11,677 bases of DNA from Pseudomonadota bacterium (GCA_023434425.1 JAEYSS010000226.1:1-11677); one strand, 5' to 3'; positions 4,810-11,677 are shown, counted from the stretch's first letter. Translations and numbers: made by a program. Notes: generated from the letters alone by a model not told the origin.

Positions 4810-6852
4810 ATGCAGAAGGCTGCCGGCACTGACGGTGCCGACACCGGCGTTCGCGCCGAGACCGAGTCCGCCCTGACTGCCGGCGAAGTGTCACCCGCCG
4901 ACCGCATGGTCGAGGAACTGGCCTACCGCATCCTGCCGGTCTGGCTGCAGGCGGCGTTCGGCACGCTGACCGTGCTGACGATGGTGCTGGTACTGAACCA
5001 GCAGTTCAACCTGCACCTCTTCAACATCACGCTGGTCGAGAACCGCTATCTCTTCCTGCTGGCGGCCGCGACCCTGCCGCTGGTCTTCCTCGCCTATCCC
5101 TGGCATCCGAGGGCGGCGCGCTCCGCCGCCTGGCTCGGCATCGACATCGTGCTGTGTGTCACCACGATGGCGGCGCTGTTCTGGTTCAGCTGGAAGGCCG
5201 AGACGATCCTCGGCGAAGGCTGGGAATTCTCCGCACCCGACATGGCGAAAATCCTCGGCGCCGTGCTGTGGGTTTTGATCCTGGAAGCTTTGCGCCGCAC
5301 CGGCGGCACGGCGATCTTCATCATCGTCACCATCGTCTCGCTCTATCCGGTGGTGGCCGGCAAGCTGCCGAGCCCGCTCAACGGCATCGACCAGCCGCTC
5401 ACCGACACGCTGGCCTATCATATCGTGTCAGCCGAGAGCGCCTTCGGCATTCCGATGCGCGCCTTCGGCGAGATCGTCATCGGCTTCATCGTCTTTGGCG
5501 TGGCGCTGAACCATACCGGCGGCGGCAAGTTCTTCAATGACGTGGCCTTCGCGCTGGTCGGGCGCTGGCGCGGCGGTGCGGCGCAGGTCGGCGTGATCTC
5601 GTCGGCTTTGCAGGGCTCGATTTCGGGCAGCGTGATTTCCAACGTGATCTCGTCCGGCGTCGTCACCATTCCGGCGATGAAGCGCACCGGATTCCGCGCC
5701 GACTATGCCGGCGGCGTCGAGGCCGTGGCGTCCACCGGCGCGGTGCTGATGCCGCCGGTGATGGGCTCGACCGCCTTCGTGATGGCGAGCTTCCTCGGCA
5801 TCTCCTATGGCGAGATCGCACTGGCCGCCGCCGTGCCGGCTTTGCTGTTCTATTTCGGCCTCGCCATGCAGATCGATGCCTATGCGGCCCGTCTCGGCCT
5901 GCGCGGCATGAAGCAGGAAGAACTGCCGTCGCTGAAACAGACACTGAAGGATGGCTGGCTCTATATCTTTGTCTTCGGCGTGCTGGTGTATCTGATGATC
6001 AACGAGCAGCAGGAAGCCGTGGCGCCCTTCATCGCCACCGGCCTGCTGCTGGCGATCAACCAGATCCTGCCCAAAAGCCGCCTGAACTGGGCACGCTTCG
6101 TCGACCTGCTGCTCGCCACCGGCCGTGCGCTGGCCGAGCTGGTGGCGATCCTCGCCGGTGTCGGCTTCATCATCGGCGCCTTCTCGGTCACCGGCCTGGC
6201 CGGCACGCTGGCCAACGACCTGGTCTATATCGCCGGCGGCACTCCGATCGTCCTGCTGCTGATGGGTGCGATCACCAGCTTCATCTTCGGCATGGGGATG
6301 ACGGTGACGGCCTGCTACATCTTCCTTGCCATCGTGCTGGCGCCGCCGCTGGTGAAAGCCGGCCTCGATCCGCTCGCCGTGCATCTCTTCATCATGTACT
6401 GGGGCATGATCTCCTTCATCACGCCGCCGGTGGCGCTCGCCACTTTCGCCGCCGCGCCGCTGGCGCGCACCTCGCCGTTCAAGATCGGCTTCCAGGCCGT
6501 GCGGCTCGGCGCGGTGATCTACATCGTGCCGTTCTTCTTCGCGCTCAATCCGGCACTGATCCTGAAAGGCGAGCCGATGGAAGTCGTCTCAGTGATCGTC
6601 ACCGCCTTCATCGGCGTGGCACTGATCGCCGCCTCCATTCAGGGCTGGCTGATCGGTGCGGGCCGGCTGGACGGCACGCCGCTGCGCCTGCTCGCACGCA
6701 TCCTGCTCGCCGTCGCAGGCTTCGCGCTCGCGGCACCGGGCGGCAATCTCATTCCCGTGAGCAACACAATGCTCGCGGTGATCGGCGCCAGCCTGGCGCT
6801 CGGCGCTTTCCTGTTGCTGAAACTGGGAAAGCAAGAGACACTCGCCGCATAA
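4810..6852 (+). CDS. TRAP transporter fused permease, TAXI type (680 aa)
   Basis: This is the inner-membrane part of a tripartite ATP-independent periplasmic transporter, which imports organic acids or similar solutes using an ion gradient. The small (DctQ-like) and large (DctM-like) subunits are fused in one chain, the usual arrangement in TAXI-type systems. After about 40 hydrophilic residues come roughly four helices, then the large-subunit core. Core landmarks are QGSISGSVISNVISSG from residue 268, MGSTAFVMASFLG from 318, GMGMTVTACYI from 494 and ITPPVALATFAAAPLA from 537. Gly-rich helical hairpins of this kind line the transport site in DctM proteins. A further hydrophobic tail of about 100 residues ends the protein. 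A strong GGGAGG ribosome site sits about 9 bases before the ATG at 4810. The binding-protein gene follows 28 bases later, so the two form one operon. Confidence 0.95.
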   Translation: MQKAAGTDGADTGVRAETESALTAGEVSPADRMVEELAYRILPVWLQAAFGTLTVLTMVLVLNQQFNLHLFNITLVENRYLFLLAAATLPLVFLAYPWHPRAARSAAWLGIDIVLCVTTMAALFWFSWKAETILGEGWEFSAPDMAKILGAVLWVLILEALRRTGGTAIFIIVTIVSLYPVVAGKLPSPLNGIDQPLTDTLAYHIVSAESAFGIPMRAFGEIVIGFIVFGVALNHTGGGKFFNDVAFALVGRWRGGAAQVGVISSALQGSISGSVISNVISSGVVTIPAMKRTGFRADYAGGVEAVASTGAVLMPPVMGSTAFVMASFLGISYGEIALAAAVPALLFYFGLAMQIDAYAARLGLRGMKQEELPSLKQTLKDGWLYIFVFGVLVYLMINEQQEAVAPFIATGLLLAINQILPKSRLNWARFVDLLLATGRALAELVAILAGVGFIIGAFSVTGLAGTLANDLVYIAGGTPIVLLLMGAITSFIFGMGMTVTACYIFLAIVLAPPLVKAGLDPLAVHLFIMYWGMISFITPPVALATFAAAPLARTSPFKIGFQAVRLGAVIYIVPFFFALNPALILKGEPMEVVSVIVTAFIGVALIAASIQGWLIGAGRLDGTPLRLLARILLAVAGFALAAPGGNLIPVSNTMLAVIGASLALGAFLLLKLGKQETLAA

Positions 6853-6880
6853 ACAAGGCATAAACAGGAGGAAACCTACG

Positions 6881-8035
6881 ATGCGTCATTATACCTACAG
6901 CCTGCTCGGCGCTGTTGCCGCAGTTGCGATCTCGGCCTCGGCTTTTGCGCAGAAGCTGCCCGACCAGATCACCTGGACCGCCTATGACGTCGGCTCGGGC
7001 GGCTACAATCAGGCGGTCGCCATCGGCAATGCGCTGAAGAACAAGATGAACGTCACGCTGCGCGTGCTGCCCGGCAAGAACGACGTGTCGCGCACCGTGC
7101 CGCTGCGCGAAGGCAAGGTGCCCTTCTCCGCCAACGGCGTCGGCGGCACCTACATGGCGCAGGAAGCGGTGTATGAATTCGGCGCCAAGGACTGGGGTCC
7201 GCAGCCGGTACGTTCGCTGCTGCTGAACAATTCCGATGCGCTGCTCACCATCATGACGGGCAAAGACGCCAATATCAAAACCATGGCCGACCTGAAGGGC
7301 AAGAAGGTCGCCTGGGTGATCGGTGCGCCGTCGCTGAACCAGAACATCACCGCGCTGCTCGCCTTCGCCAACCTGACCTGGAACGACGTGCAGAAGGTCG
7401 AGTTCGGCGGCTTCGGCCAGGCCATGCAGGGCCTTATCTCGGGCCAGACCGACGCCGCCTTCGGGTCGTCGATCTCCGGCCCGGCCTACCAGCTCGCCTC
7501 CAGTCCGCGCGGCATCCAGTATCCGACCGTGCCGCATGGCGATAAGGAAGGCTGGAAGCGGCTGAAGGCCAAGGCGCCGTTCTTCGTGCCCTTCATGGGC
7601 GCGGAAGGTCCGGATCTCAGCGCCACCAAGAAGGTGGAAGCCGCGACCTATCCCTATCCGGTGCTGATGACCTACAGCAATGTCGATGCCGGCCAGGTCT
7701 ATGCCATGACCAAGGCGATGGTCGAACTCTTCCCCGAATACAAGGATGCGGCGCCGGGCAATGGCGGCTGGGACATCAAGCGCCAGGTCTTCGACTGGGT
7801 GGTGCCGGTGCATGAAGGCGCGATCAAGTACTTCAGGGAGATCAAGGTCTGGAAGCCGGAATACGACAAGGCGAACGAGGCGCTGATCGCGCGCCAGAAG
7901 GTGCTCGCCGATGCCTGGACCGCGCATAACAAGGGCAGCCATGCCGACGATGCGGCCTTCATGAAGGCCTGGCAGAAGGCGCGCGCCGATGCGCTGACCA
8001 AGGCCAAGATGGAGCCCGTGCTGACCGAGTGGTAA
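6881..8035 (+). CDS. TAXI-family TRAP transporter solute-binding protein (384 aa)
   Basis: This is the periplasmic receptor that hands substrate to the permease encoded just upstream. Residues 1-23 are a Sec signal peptide: a basic/polar start, a LLGAVAAVAISAS core and an AFA cleavage site before QKLPD. The mature protein shows the TAXI opening ITWTAYDVGSGGYNQAVAIG, which parallels the 'GT..G..Y..g..ia' pattern of the family. Further segments are LPGKNDVSRTVPLREGKV and VPFSANGVGGTYMAQEAVYE, then ADLKGKKVAWVIGAPSLNQN and GLISGQTDAAFGSSISGPA, as in family 'DLkGK.v..g.pgS' motifs. It is longer than the common 310-330 aa members, mainly because of the C-terminal region. A consensus AGGAGG (6866-6871) lies 9 bases before the ATG. 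Known ligands of TAXI proteins are few (glutamate or other carboxylates in some), so I do not assign one. A terminator follows. Confidence 0.94.
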   Translation: MRHYTYSLLGAVAAVAISASAFAQKLPDQITWTAYDVGSGGYNQAVAIGNALKNKMNVTLRVLPGKNDVSRTVPLREGKVPFSANGVGGTYMAQEAVYEFGAKDWGPQPVRSLLLNNSDALLTIMTGKDANIKTMADLKGKKVAWVIGAPSLNQNITALLAFANLTWNDVQKVEFGGFGQAMQGLISGQTDAAFGSSISGPAYQLASSPRGIQYPTVPHGDKEGWKRLKAKAPFFVPFMGAEGPDLSATKKVEAATYPYPVLMTYSNVDAGQVYAMTKAMVELFPEYKDAAPGNGGWDIKRQVFDWVVPVHEGAIKYFREIKVWKPEYDKANEALIARQKVLADAWTAHNKGSHADDAAFMKAWQKARADALTKAKMEPVLTEW

Positions 8036-8061
8036 GCCACGCGTCAGACCAGACGTGACAG

Positions 8062-8093
8062 CGGCCCGCCCTCACCGGCGGGCCGTTTCTTTT
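8062..8093 (+). terminator. Rho-independent terminator of the TRAP operon
   Basis: A perfect 9-bp stem, CGGCCCGCC (8062-8070) with GGCGGGCCG (8077-8085), closes a 6-base loop and is followed at once by TTTCTTTT (8086-8093). It starts 26 bases after the stop codon of the binding-protein gene. This is a textbook intrinsic terminator and confirms that the operon ends here. Confidence 0.93.
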
Positions 8094-8172
8094 CGCGCGC
8101 TTGAAAATCCCTCCATTGCAGCGGGACAATTCCGCGCTTCGCGGCGCAGCGCCGGCACCGTAAGCTGCAGTC

Positions 8173-8694
8173 ATGACACTCCTGACCGATCATGTGCGCC
8201 GCATGGCCCGCTACAACCGCTGGGCCAATGGCCGGCTGTACGAGGCCTGCGCGCAGCTGTCGCCCAACGCCTATCACGCCGCGCGCCCGAGCTTCTTCGG
8301 CTCGCTCCATGCCACGCTGAACCACATCCTGGTCGGCGACAGCATCTGGCTCGGCCGCTTCACCGGCCAGGTGCCGGCGCATCTGACCCGGCTTGACCAG
8401 ATCCTGCACGAGACTCTTGCCGATCTGCGCAGCGCCCGCGCGGCGAAGGACGCGGAGATCGTCGCCTTCGCCGAGGCGCTGGACGAGGCGAAACTGAACG
8501 ACACCTTCACTTACACCAATATGGCCGGACAGCGCTTCACCGATCCGCTGTTTCCGCCGCTAATGCATTTTTTCAATCACCAGACGCATCACCGCGGCCA
8601 GGTGCATGGCCTGCTGTCGCATGCCGGCGTCGCGCCGCCGGAACTCGACCTGATCTATTTCATGCGCCAGCCGGACTCGACTCTGCCGGCGTGA
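8173..8694 (+). CDS. DinB-family protein (173 aa)
   Basis: DinB/YfiT-like proteins are four-helix-bundle metalloproteins that usually hold a metal by three histidines. Related enzymes use bacillithiol, mycothiol or glutathione, but the function of most members is unknown. Candidate ligands are His51 (TLNHIL), His136 and His140 (FFNHQTHHRGQVH), matching the family's spacing of one early His and a late H...H pair. The N-terminal pattern ARYNRWANGRLYEAC (residues 12-26) is also typical. The 173-aa length is normal. No Shine-Dalgarno site is evident before ATG 8173, and the terminator of the preceding operon lies 80 bases upstream, so it is transcribed separately. Its 3' end runs 35 bases into the convergent PAS gene. 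Confidence 0.9.
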   Translation: MTLLTDHVRRMARYNRWANGRLYEACAQLSPNAYHAARPSFFGSLHATLNHILVGDSIWLGRFTGQVPAHLTRLDQILHETLADLRSARAAKDAEIVAFAEALDEAKLNDTFTYTNMAGQRFTDPLFPPLMHFFNHQTHHRGQVHGLLSHAGVAPPELDLIYFMRQPDSTLPA

Positions 8695-9169
8695 AAATCT
8701 GCGCGATCAGCAGCGTGCTGACCGCATCGTCATGCTCGGCCACCGGCAGCAGCAGGAATTCGATGCGGAACGGACGGCCCTCGATCACCCGGTCGGCGCG
8801 GGCATGGATCGGCCGGCGCGATTTCACCACCAGGTCGCAGGCCCGCATCGCCTGCACAGCGAACTCCGATTCCGGATGCTGGTCCATATAGGTGCCCGAT
8901 GGATCGACCTTGAGCGCCTCAATGAAATGCCGCCCGGCGCTGCGATAGCGGTAGCGGCACCGGTCGTCCTCGCAATGCTCGACATCGATCACCAGCAGCA
9001 TGCCGTCGAGATAGCCGTAGCGCGCGGGATCGAGGAAGTCGCGGCCCGGCAGCACACTGCCATGCGTCGCCTGCCGCCAGTCGCGGTACAGCCGGTTCAG
9101 CCGCAGGGTTTCCAGCTGCTCCTCGGCGGCCAGAAGGCTGAAGTTCCCGCCGCTGCTGGTGAAGCTCAT
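8660..9169 (-). CDS. PAS_5-type PAS-domain protein, second of a tandem pair (169 aa)
   Basis: This is a stand-alone sensor-type domain of the alphaproteobacterial PAS_5 kind, with no attached kinase, GGDEF or HTH part. Recognisable elements in order are LRLNRLYRDW (about 22-31), DPARYGYLDGMLLVIDV (about 47-63), CRYRYRSAGRHF, GTYMDQHPES, SRRPIHARADR, FRIEFLLLPV and a closing LLIAQIFTP. A partner output protein must lie elsewhere if it signals. The ATG at 9169 has AGAGGA just upstream, and the previous gene's stop is only 8 bases away, so the two are translated from one mRNA. The C-terminal 11 codons overlap the 3' end of the convergent DinB gene. It is related to its neighbour at 9178-9723 across the whole domain. 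The ligand and role are unknown. Confidence 0.85.
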   Translation of the reverse strand: MSFTSSGGNFSLLAAEEQLETLRLNRLYRDWRQATHGSVLPGRDFLDPARYGYLDGMLLVIDVEHCEDDRCRYRYRSAGRHFIEALKVDPSGTYMDQHPESEFAVQAMRACDLVVKSRRPIHARADRVIEGRPFRIEFLLLPVAEHDDAVSTLLIAQIFTPAESSPAGA

Positions 9170-9177
9170 GCCATCCT

Positions 9178-9723
9178 CTACGCCCTGCCGCTGCCGTACG
9201 GCACGCGCGGTGCCTCAGGCGGATAAATCTGCGCAGCGACCAGCCGGTCGATCCGGTCGCCGCCTGAGTCAACGAGCGGCAGCACCAGATATTCCAGCGG
9301 ATAATGCTTTTCGTACATATGCCGCATCGCGGTCAGGTAAACCGGCCGGCGCTGTTCAACCGCGAGACTGCAGACCAGCGGCCCGGTGCTGGCGACGCCG
9401 GGATCGAAATGCCGGTCCATGAACTCGCCGGTGACGTCGCGCTGGCGCCGCGCCACCACATCGGTGCCAACCAGGCGATAGCGGAAGCGCAGCGGGCCGG
9501 CAAAGCCGTCGGCATGGGGCGGCCGCACCACATCCATCACCACCAGCAGGCCGAGCAGATAGCTGAGCCGCAGCGGGTCGGCGAAGCCATGCCCGGGAAA
9601 TCCGCCATTGACCGGTGCCGCCGCCAGCCAGTCGTCATGCAGCCGCCGGATCAGCGGATGCTGCAGCCGGTCGGTCGTGTCGACGACACCGTAGACGAAG
9701 TCGGTGATGCCGTCGGTCGCCAA
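9178..9723 (-). CDS. PAS_5-type PAS-domain protein, first of a tandem pair (about 181 aa)
   Basis: This protein parallels its downstream neighbour element by element. It has LIRRLHDDW, ADPLRLSYLLGLLVVMDVV, LRFRYRLVGTDVV, GEFMDRHFDP, EQRRPVYLTAMRH, PLEYLVLPLVD and a closing LVAAQIYPPE. The two are therefore duplicates that have diverged strongly. I place the start at the TTG codon at 9723-9721. It does not overlap the threonine synthase gene, has a GGCGGGG stretch about 8 bases upstream, and gives 24 residues before the first conserved element against about 22 in the paralog. The first ATG of the open frame is at 9795 and would overlap threonine synthase by 53 bases with a low-quality N-terminus. 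It follows the threonine synthase stop by 19 bases and is probably co-transcribed with it. There is no output domain. Confidence 0.82.
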   Translation of the reverse strand: MATDGITDFVYGVVDTTDRLQHPLIRRLHDDWLAAAPVNGGFPGHGFADPLRLSYLLGLLVVMDVVRPPHADGFAGPLRFRYRLVGTDVVARRQRDVTGEFMDRHFDPGVASTGPLVCSLAVEQRRPVYLTAMRHMYEKHYPLEYLVLPLVDSGGDRIDRLVAAQIYPPEAPRVPYGSGRA

Positions 9724-9742
9724 GATCAGAGCCCCGCCATGC

Positions 9743-10984
9743 TCAGAGCCGGGCGTAGTCGATGGGGCCGTGACGGTCGAGCGGCAGACCGCCATCCGGC
9801 ATCGGGTATTTCAGCCCGGCCGCGCAGTTCCACAGCACCACGCGGTCGCTTTTCTTCACGCGACCATCGTTCAGCGCCTGTTTCCAGGCCGCATAGGTGG
9901 CGGCACCTTCGGGGCACATCAGGAAACCTTCCTCGCGCGCCACTTCGTCGAGCGCCGCGGTGATGGCGGCATCTTCGACGGCCATGGCGAAACCGCTGGA
10001 ATTGCGCACGGCATCGAGGATCAGGAAATCGCCGATGGCGGCGGGCACGCGGATGCCGGCCGCGAGCGTATGCGCATTCTCCCACAGCTTGGCATGGCGT
10101 TCGTTGCCCTCGAAGGCGCGCACGATCGGCGCGCAGCCGGCCGCCTGCACCGCGATCATCTTCGGGCGTTTGCTGCCGATGAAGCCGATGGCTTCCAGTT
10201 CCTCAAACGCCTTCCACATGCCGATCAGCCCGGTGCCGCCGCCGGTGGGATAGAAGATCGCGTCGGGCAATTCCCAGCCGAGCTGCTCGGCCAGTTCCAG
10301 ACCCATCGTCTTCTTGCCCTCGATACGGTAGGGCTCTTTCAATGTGGAGGTGTCGAACCAGCCGGCGGCCTCCTTGCCGGCGCCCACCAGCTTGCCGCAG
10401 TCGTTGATCAGGCCATTGACCTTGTAGAGCCGCGCGCCCTGCAGCGCGATCTCGTTCATATTCACCTGCGGCGTGTCGTCGGGGCAGAAAACGACGCTTT
10501 CGATGCCGGCGCGCGAGGCATAGGCGGCCAGCGCCGCACCGGCATTGCCGTTGGTCGGCATCGCCATCTTTTTCACGCCGAGTTCCTTGGCCATGCAGAC
10601 GGCAAGCGCCAGCCCGCGCGCCTTGAAGCTGCCGGTCGGCAGCCGGCCTTCATCCTTCACGATGATCTGGCCGGTGACGCCCTGCTTCTGCGCCAGCCGC
10701 GGCAGGTCGAGCAGCGGCGTCATCACCTCGCCGAGCGAAACCACGTTTTCGGTTTTGCGCACCGGCAGCAGCTCGCGATAACGCCACCAGTTCGGCGCGC
10801 GCGAAGCAATCTTCTCCCTGGTCAGCGCCGCCTTCACGCCGGCGAGGTCATAGCGCACCAGGATCGGATAGCCCTGCGGCGACAGATTGTGCAACCGGTC
10901 GGCCGGCAGCCTTTCGCCGGTCATGCCGCATTCCAGATGGGTGACGAAGGTGGGGGTCTCGGGGACCGGGGCAACCTGGCTCAT
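9743..10984 (-). CDS. thrC: Threonine synthase, PLP-dependent (413 aa)
   Basis: The enzyme converts O-phospho-L-homoserine to L-threonine and phosphate with pyridoxal phosphate, the last step of threonine synthesis, in the cytoplasm. Lys121 in the motif LPTGSFKARG (about 115-124) is the Schiff-base lysine. PTNGNAGAALAAYASRAG (143-160) lies near the cofactor, and PTGGGTGLIG (246-255) binds its phosphate. The N-terminal THLECGMTGERLP resembles the cysteine-containing opening of the shorter (COG0498-type) threonine synthases, and WWRYRELLP at 66-74 is also typical. At 413 aa it is in the normal range. Threonine dehydratase or a related fold-type II enzyme is the main alternative, but the N-terminus favours threonine synthase. 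No other threonine pathway gene is beside it. Instead two PAS genes follow on the same strand. Upstream lies the 10-bp repeat array. Confidence 0.9.
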   Translation of the reverse strand: MSQVAPVPETPTFVTHLECGMTGERLPADRLHNLSPQGYPILVRYDLAGVKAALTREKIASRAPNWWRYRELLPVRKTENVVSLGEVMTPLLDLPRLAQKQGVTGQIIVKDEGRLPTGSFKARGLALAVCMAKELGVKKMAMPTNGNAGAALAAYASRAGIESVVFCPDDTPQVNMNEIALQGARLYKVNGLINDCGKLVGAGKEAAGWFDTSTLKEPYRIEGKKTMGLELAEQLGWELPDAIFYPTGGGTGLIGMWKAFEELEAIGFIGSKRPKMIAVQAAGCAPIVRAFEGNERHAKLWENAHTLAAGIRVPAAIGDFLILDAVRNSSGFAMAVEDAAITAALDEVAREEGFLMCPEGAATYAAWKQALNDGRVKKSDRVVLWNCAAGLKYPMPDGGLPLDRHGPIDYARL

Positions 10985-11070
10985 GCGGGACAGACTTTCA
11001 TGCTGACGGGTGTATGCCGGCCCAGCCTAGACCAGTCCGAGGGGACGGCGGGAGGGTGATATGCCCGCGT

Positions 11071-11210
11071 CGTGACGGTTCGTTGCGGTTCGTTGCGGTT
11101 CGTATGTGTTCGTTGCGCTTCGCGGGTGTTCGTAGCGGTTCGTTCAGGTTCGTTTCGGTTCGTTTCGGTTCGTGGGTGTTCGTACGGCTTCGCTGGCGTT
11201 CGCCCGGCAT
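11071..11210. repeat. Degenerate decamer array, 10-bp period, consensus CGTTNCGGTT
   Basis: Thirteen contiguous 10-base units (11071-11200) and a decayed fourteenth (11201-11210) keep exact register with no insertions or deletions. Examples are CGTTGCGGTT (11081 and 11091), CGTTTCGGTT (11151 and 11161) and CGTGGGTGTT (11171). At every junction the four bases TTCG are kept, at 11079-11082 and then every 10 bases to 11199-11202, while the middle bases vary. The base before TT is G in eleven cases and C in two. Ten bases is close to one DNA helical turn, so the cores face the same side. The array lies between the divergent threonine synthase and GFA genes, with its near end 87 bases from the former's start codon. 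I do not recognise it. Confidence 0.9.
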
Positions 11211-11219
11211 ACATCAGCA

Positions 11220-11248
11220 TATCGGCGCGTATCGGCGCATATCGACGC
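11220..11248. repeat. Second short 10-bp-period repeat, TATCGRCGC x3
   Basis: TATCGGCGC (11220-11228), TATCGGCGC (11230-11238) and TATCGACGC (11240-11248) recur at exactly 10-base intervals, starting 10 bases after the first array's last decayed unit. The unit sequence differs from the first array, but the period is the same, and the TCG triplets are shifted by 2 bases relative to those of the TTCG array. Confidence 0.75.
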
Positions 11249-11380
11249 GCAACGAATACAATATTACTCAAAACCGGTTTTTGATCTTGCTGGATGAGAA
11301 CATATGTAGTACATTTTGAAGAAAATGGCAAGCCCGGAGGGTTGCCGCTGCCCTTCTCCGTATATAACCTTCAGGTTAAT
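11249..11380. promoter_or_regulatory. AT-rich intergenic island with probable promoter elements
   Basis: Base composition drops sharply compared with the rest of the window. The stretch contains a perfect 12-bp palindrome AAAACCGGTTTT (11270-11281), an 8-bp palindrome ACATATGT (11300-11307) and TATATAAC (11361-11368), which could serve as the -10 box of the GFA gene, 38 bases before its start codon. Its -35 box is unclear (TTGCCG at 11342-11347 gives a short 15-base spacer). Together with the repeats it fills the 10985-11405 gap, in which I see no convincing gene. Confidence 0.4.
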
Positions 11381-11405
11381 CAACAGGGTCGGACGGGAGA
11401 CAGAA

Positions 11406-11677
11406 ATGAGCGAGAAACGGACCTATCAGGGCGGCTGTCATTGCGGCGCGGTGCGCTATTCGGTGGTGACCGATCTCAACCCGCCGGTGATCTCCTGCAA
11501 CTGCTCGATCTGTTCGAAAAAGGGCGCGCTGCTCTGCTTCGTGCCGGCCGACGATTTCAAGCTGCAGCGCGGCAAGGATGCGGTGGGCGACTACCAGTTC
11601 AACACCCACAACATCCATCACCTGTTCTGCAAGACCTGCGGCATCCACTCGTTTGGCACCGGCACGGCGCCGACCGG
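11406..11677 (+). CDS. GFA/CENP-V-domain zinc protein, 5' part (90 codons visible)
   Basis: The gene runs off the window end. The family is named for glutathione-dependent formaldehyde-activating enzyme, but most members have no proven reaction and are only known as small zinc proteins. The expected cysteine pattern is present: Cys11 and Cys13 (GGCHCGAVRY), Cys31, Cys33 and Cys36 (SCNCSICSKKG), then Cys75 and Cys78 (FCKTCGIHSFG). These correspond to the two zinc sites of the fold. The ATG at 11406 is preceded 5 bases upstream by GGGAGA. About 90 residues are visible out of the usual 115-140, so the missing part is short. It is divergent from the threonine synthase gene across the repeat-bearing gap. 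No glutathione or formaldehyde genes are in view. Confidence 0.9.
   Translation, partial: MSEKRTYQGGCHCGAVRYSVVTDLNPPVISCNCSICSKKGALLCFVPADDFKLQRGKDAVGDYQFNTHNIHHLFCKTCGIHSFGTGTAPT

Noticed and set aside
5428..6384. Minus-strand 318-codon frame
   Set aside because: It is antisense to the TRAP permease, and its His/Gln/Asp-rich composition is that of the reverse of a membrane protein gene.
6749..7942. Minus-strand 397-codon frame
   Set aside because: It is antisense to the TAXI binding protein, has a shadow-type composition rich in Arg, His and Gly, and has no recognisable domain.
9704..11059. Plus-strand 451-codon frame
   Set aside because: It is antisense to threonine synthase, which has complete catalytic motifs. 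The His/Arg/Gln-rich translation is typical of a GC-rich shadow frame.
11071..11210. CRISPR array
   Set aside because: The units are 10 bases and contiguous. There are no 28-37-base repeats and no unique spacers.
10981..11331. Minus-strand 116-codon frame across the decamer array, with an Asn/Arg/Thr/Glu/Pro-rich repeating peptide
   Set aside because: The 10-bp period puts the repeat through all three frames, the first part lies in the AT-rich island, there is no ribosome site, and no known fold is visible. The peptide is a by-product of the repeat.

Overview
The window is about 11.7 kb of GC-rich bacterial chromosome and reads as an alphaproteobacterium, most likely from a Rhodospirillales-type lineage. 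The class is inferred from overall GC and codon use, a tandem pair of PAS_5-type proteins, and an intergenic palindrome whose translation (DPRDKPEGDD) is the familiar spurious peptide of alphaproteobacterial intergenic repeats. No phage, IS element, CRISPR array, tRNA or rRNA gene was seen. Both ends cut through genes. Layout: 1-414 is the 3' end of an unrecognised glycine/serine-rich protein. 573-1139 is an unrecognised alanine-rich, probably helical protein. 1240-1998 is a small secreted periplasmic binding-type protein, and its stop codon interlocks with that of a convergent LysE/RhtB exporter (1995-2633, minus).

A long nested palindrome (2703-2793) separates the exporter gene from a minus-strand exported intradiol ring-cleavage dioxygenase (2801-3373). 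Divergent from the dioxygenase is a TetR-family repressor (3547-4146). A perfect CGAACG-AC-CGTTCG palindrome sits inside its promoter spacer, and the predicted transcript starts at or next to the ATG. A small protein with a DUF1127-like C-terminus follows (4248-4664).

The central block is a two-gene TAXI-type TRAP transporter operon: a fused small/large permease (4810-6852) and then its periplasmic binding protein (6881-8035). A palindrome lies at its promoter and a clear rho-independent terminator follows it (8062-8093). Next come a DinB-family protein (8173-8694) and, convergent with it and overlapping by 35 bp, a minus-strand cluster. In transcription order the cluster is threonine synthase (9743-10984) followed by two tandem PAS_5-type proteins (9178-9723 and 8660-9169). 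The window ends inside a GFA/CENP-V-type zinc protein (11406 onward).

The least ordinary stretch is the 420-bp gap between the divergent threonine synthase and GFA genes. It holds a degenerate tandem array with an exact 10-bp period (11071-11210), in which TTCG recurs at 13 consecutive helical turns while the other positions drift. A short second 10-bp array (TATCGRCGC, three copies) and an AT-rich island follow. I do not recognise this element. Apart from it, the window looks like ordinary core and accessory metabolism and transport, and I found no defence or other multi-gene novel system.
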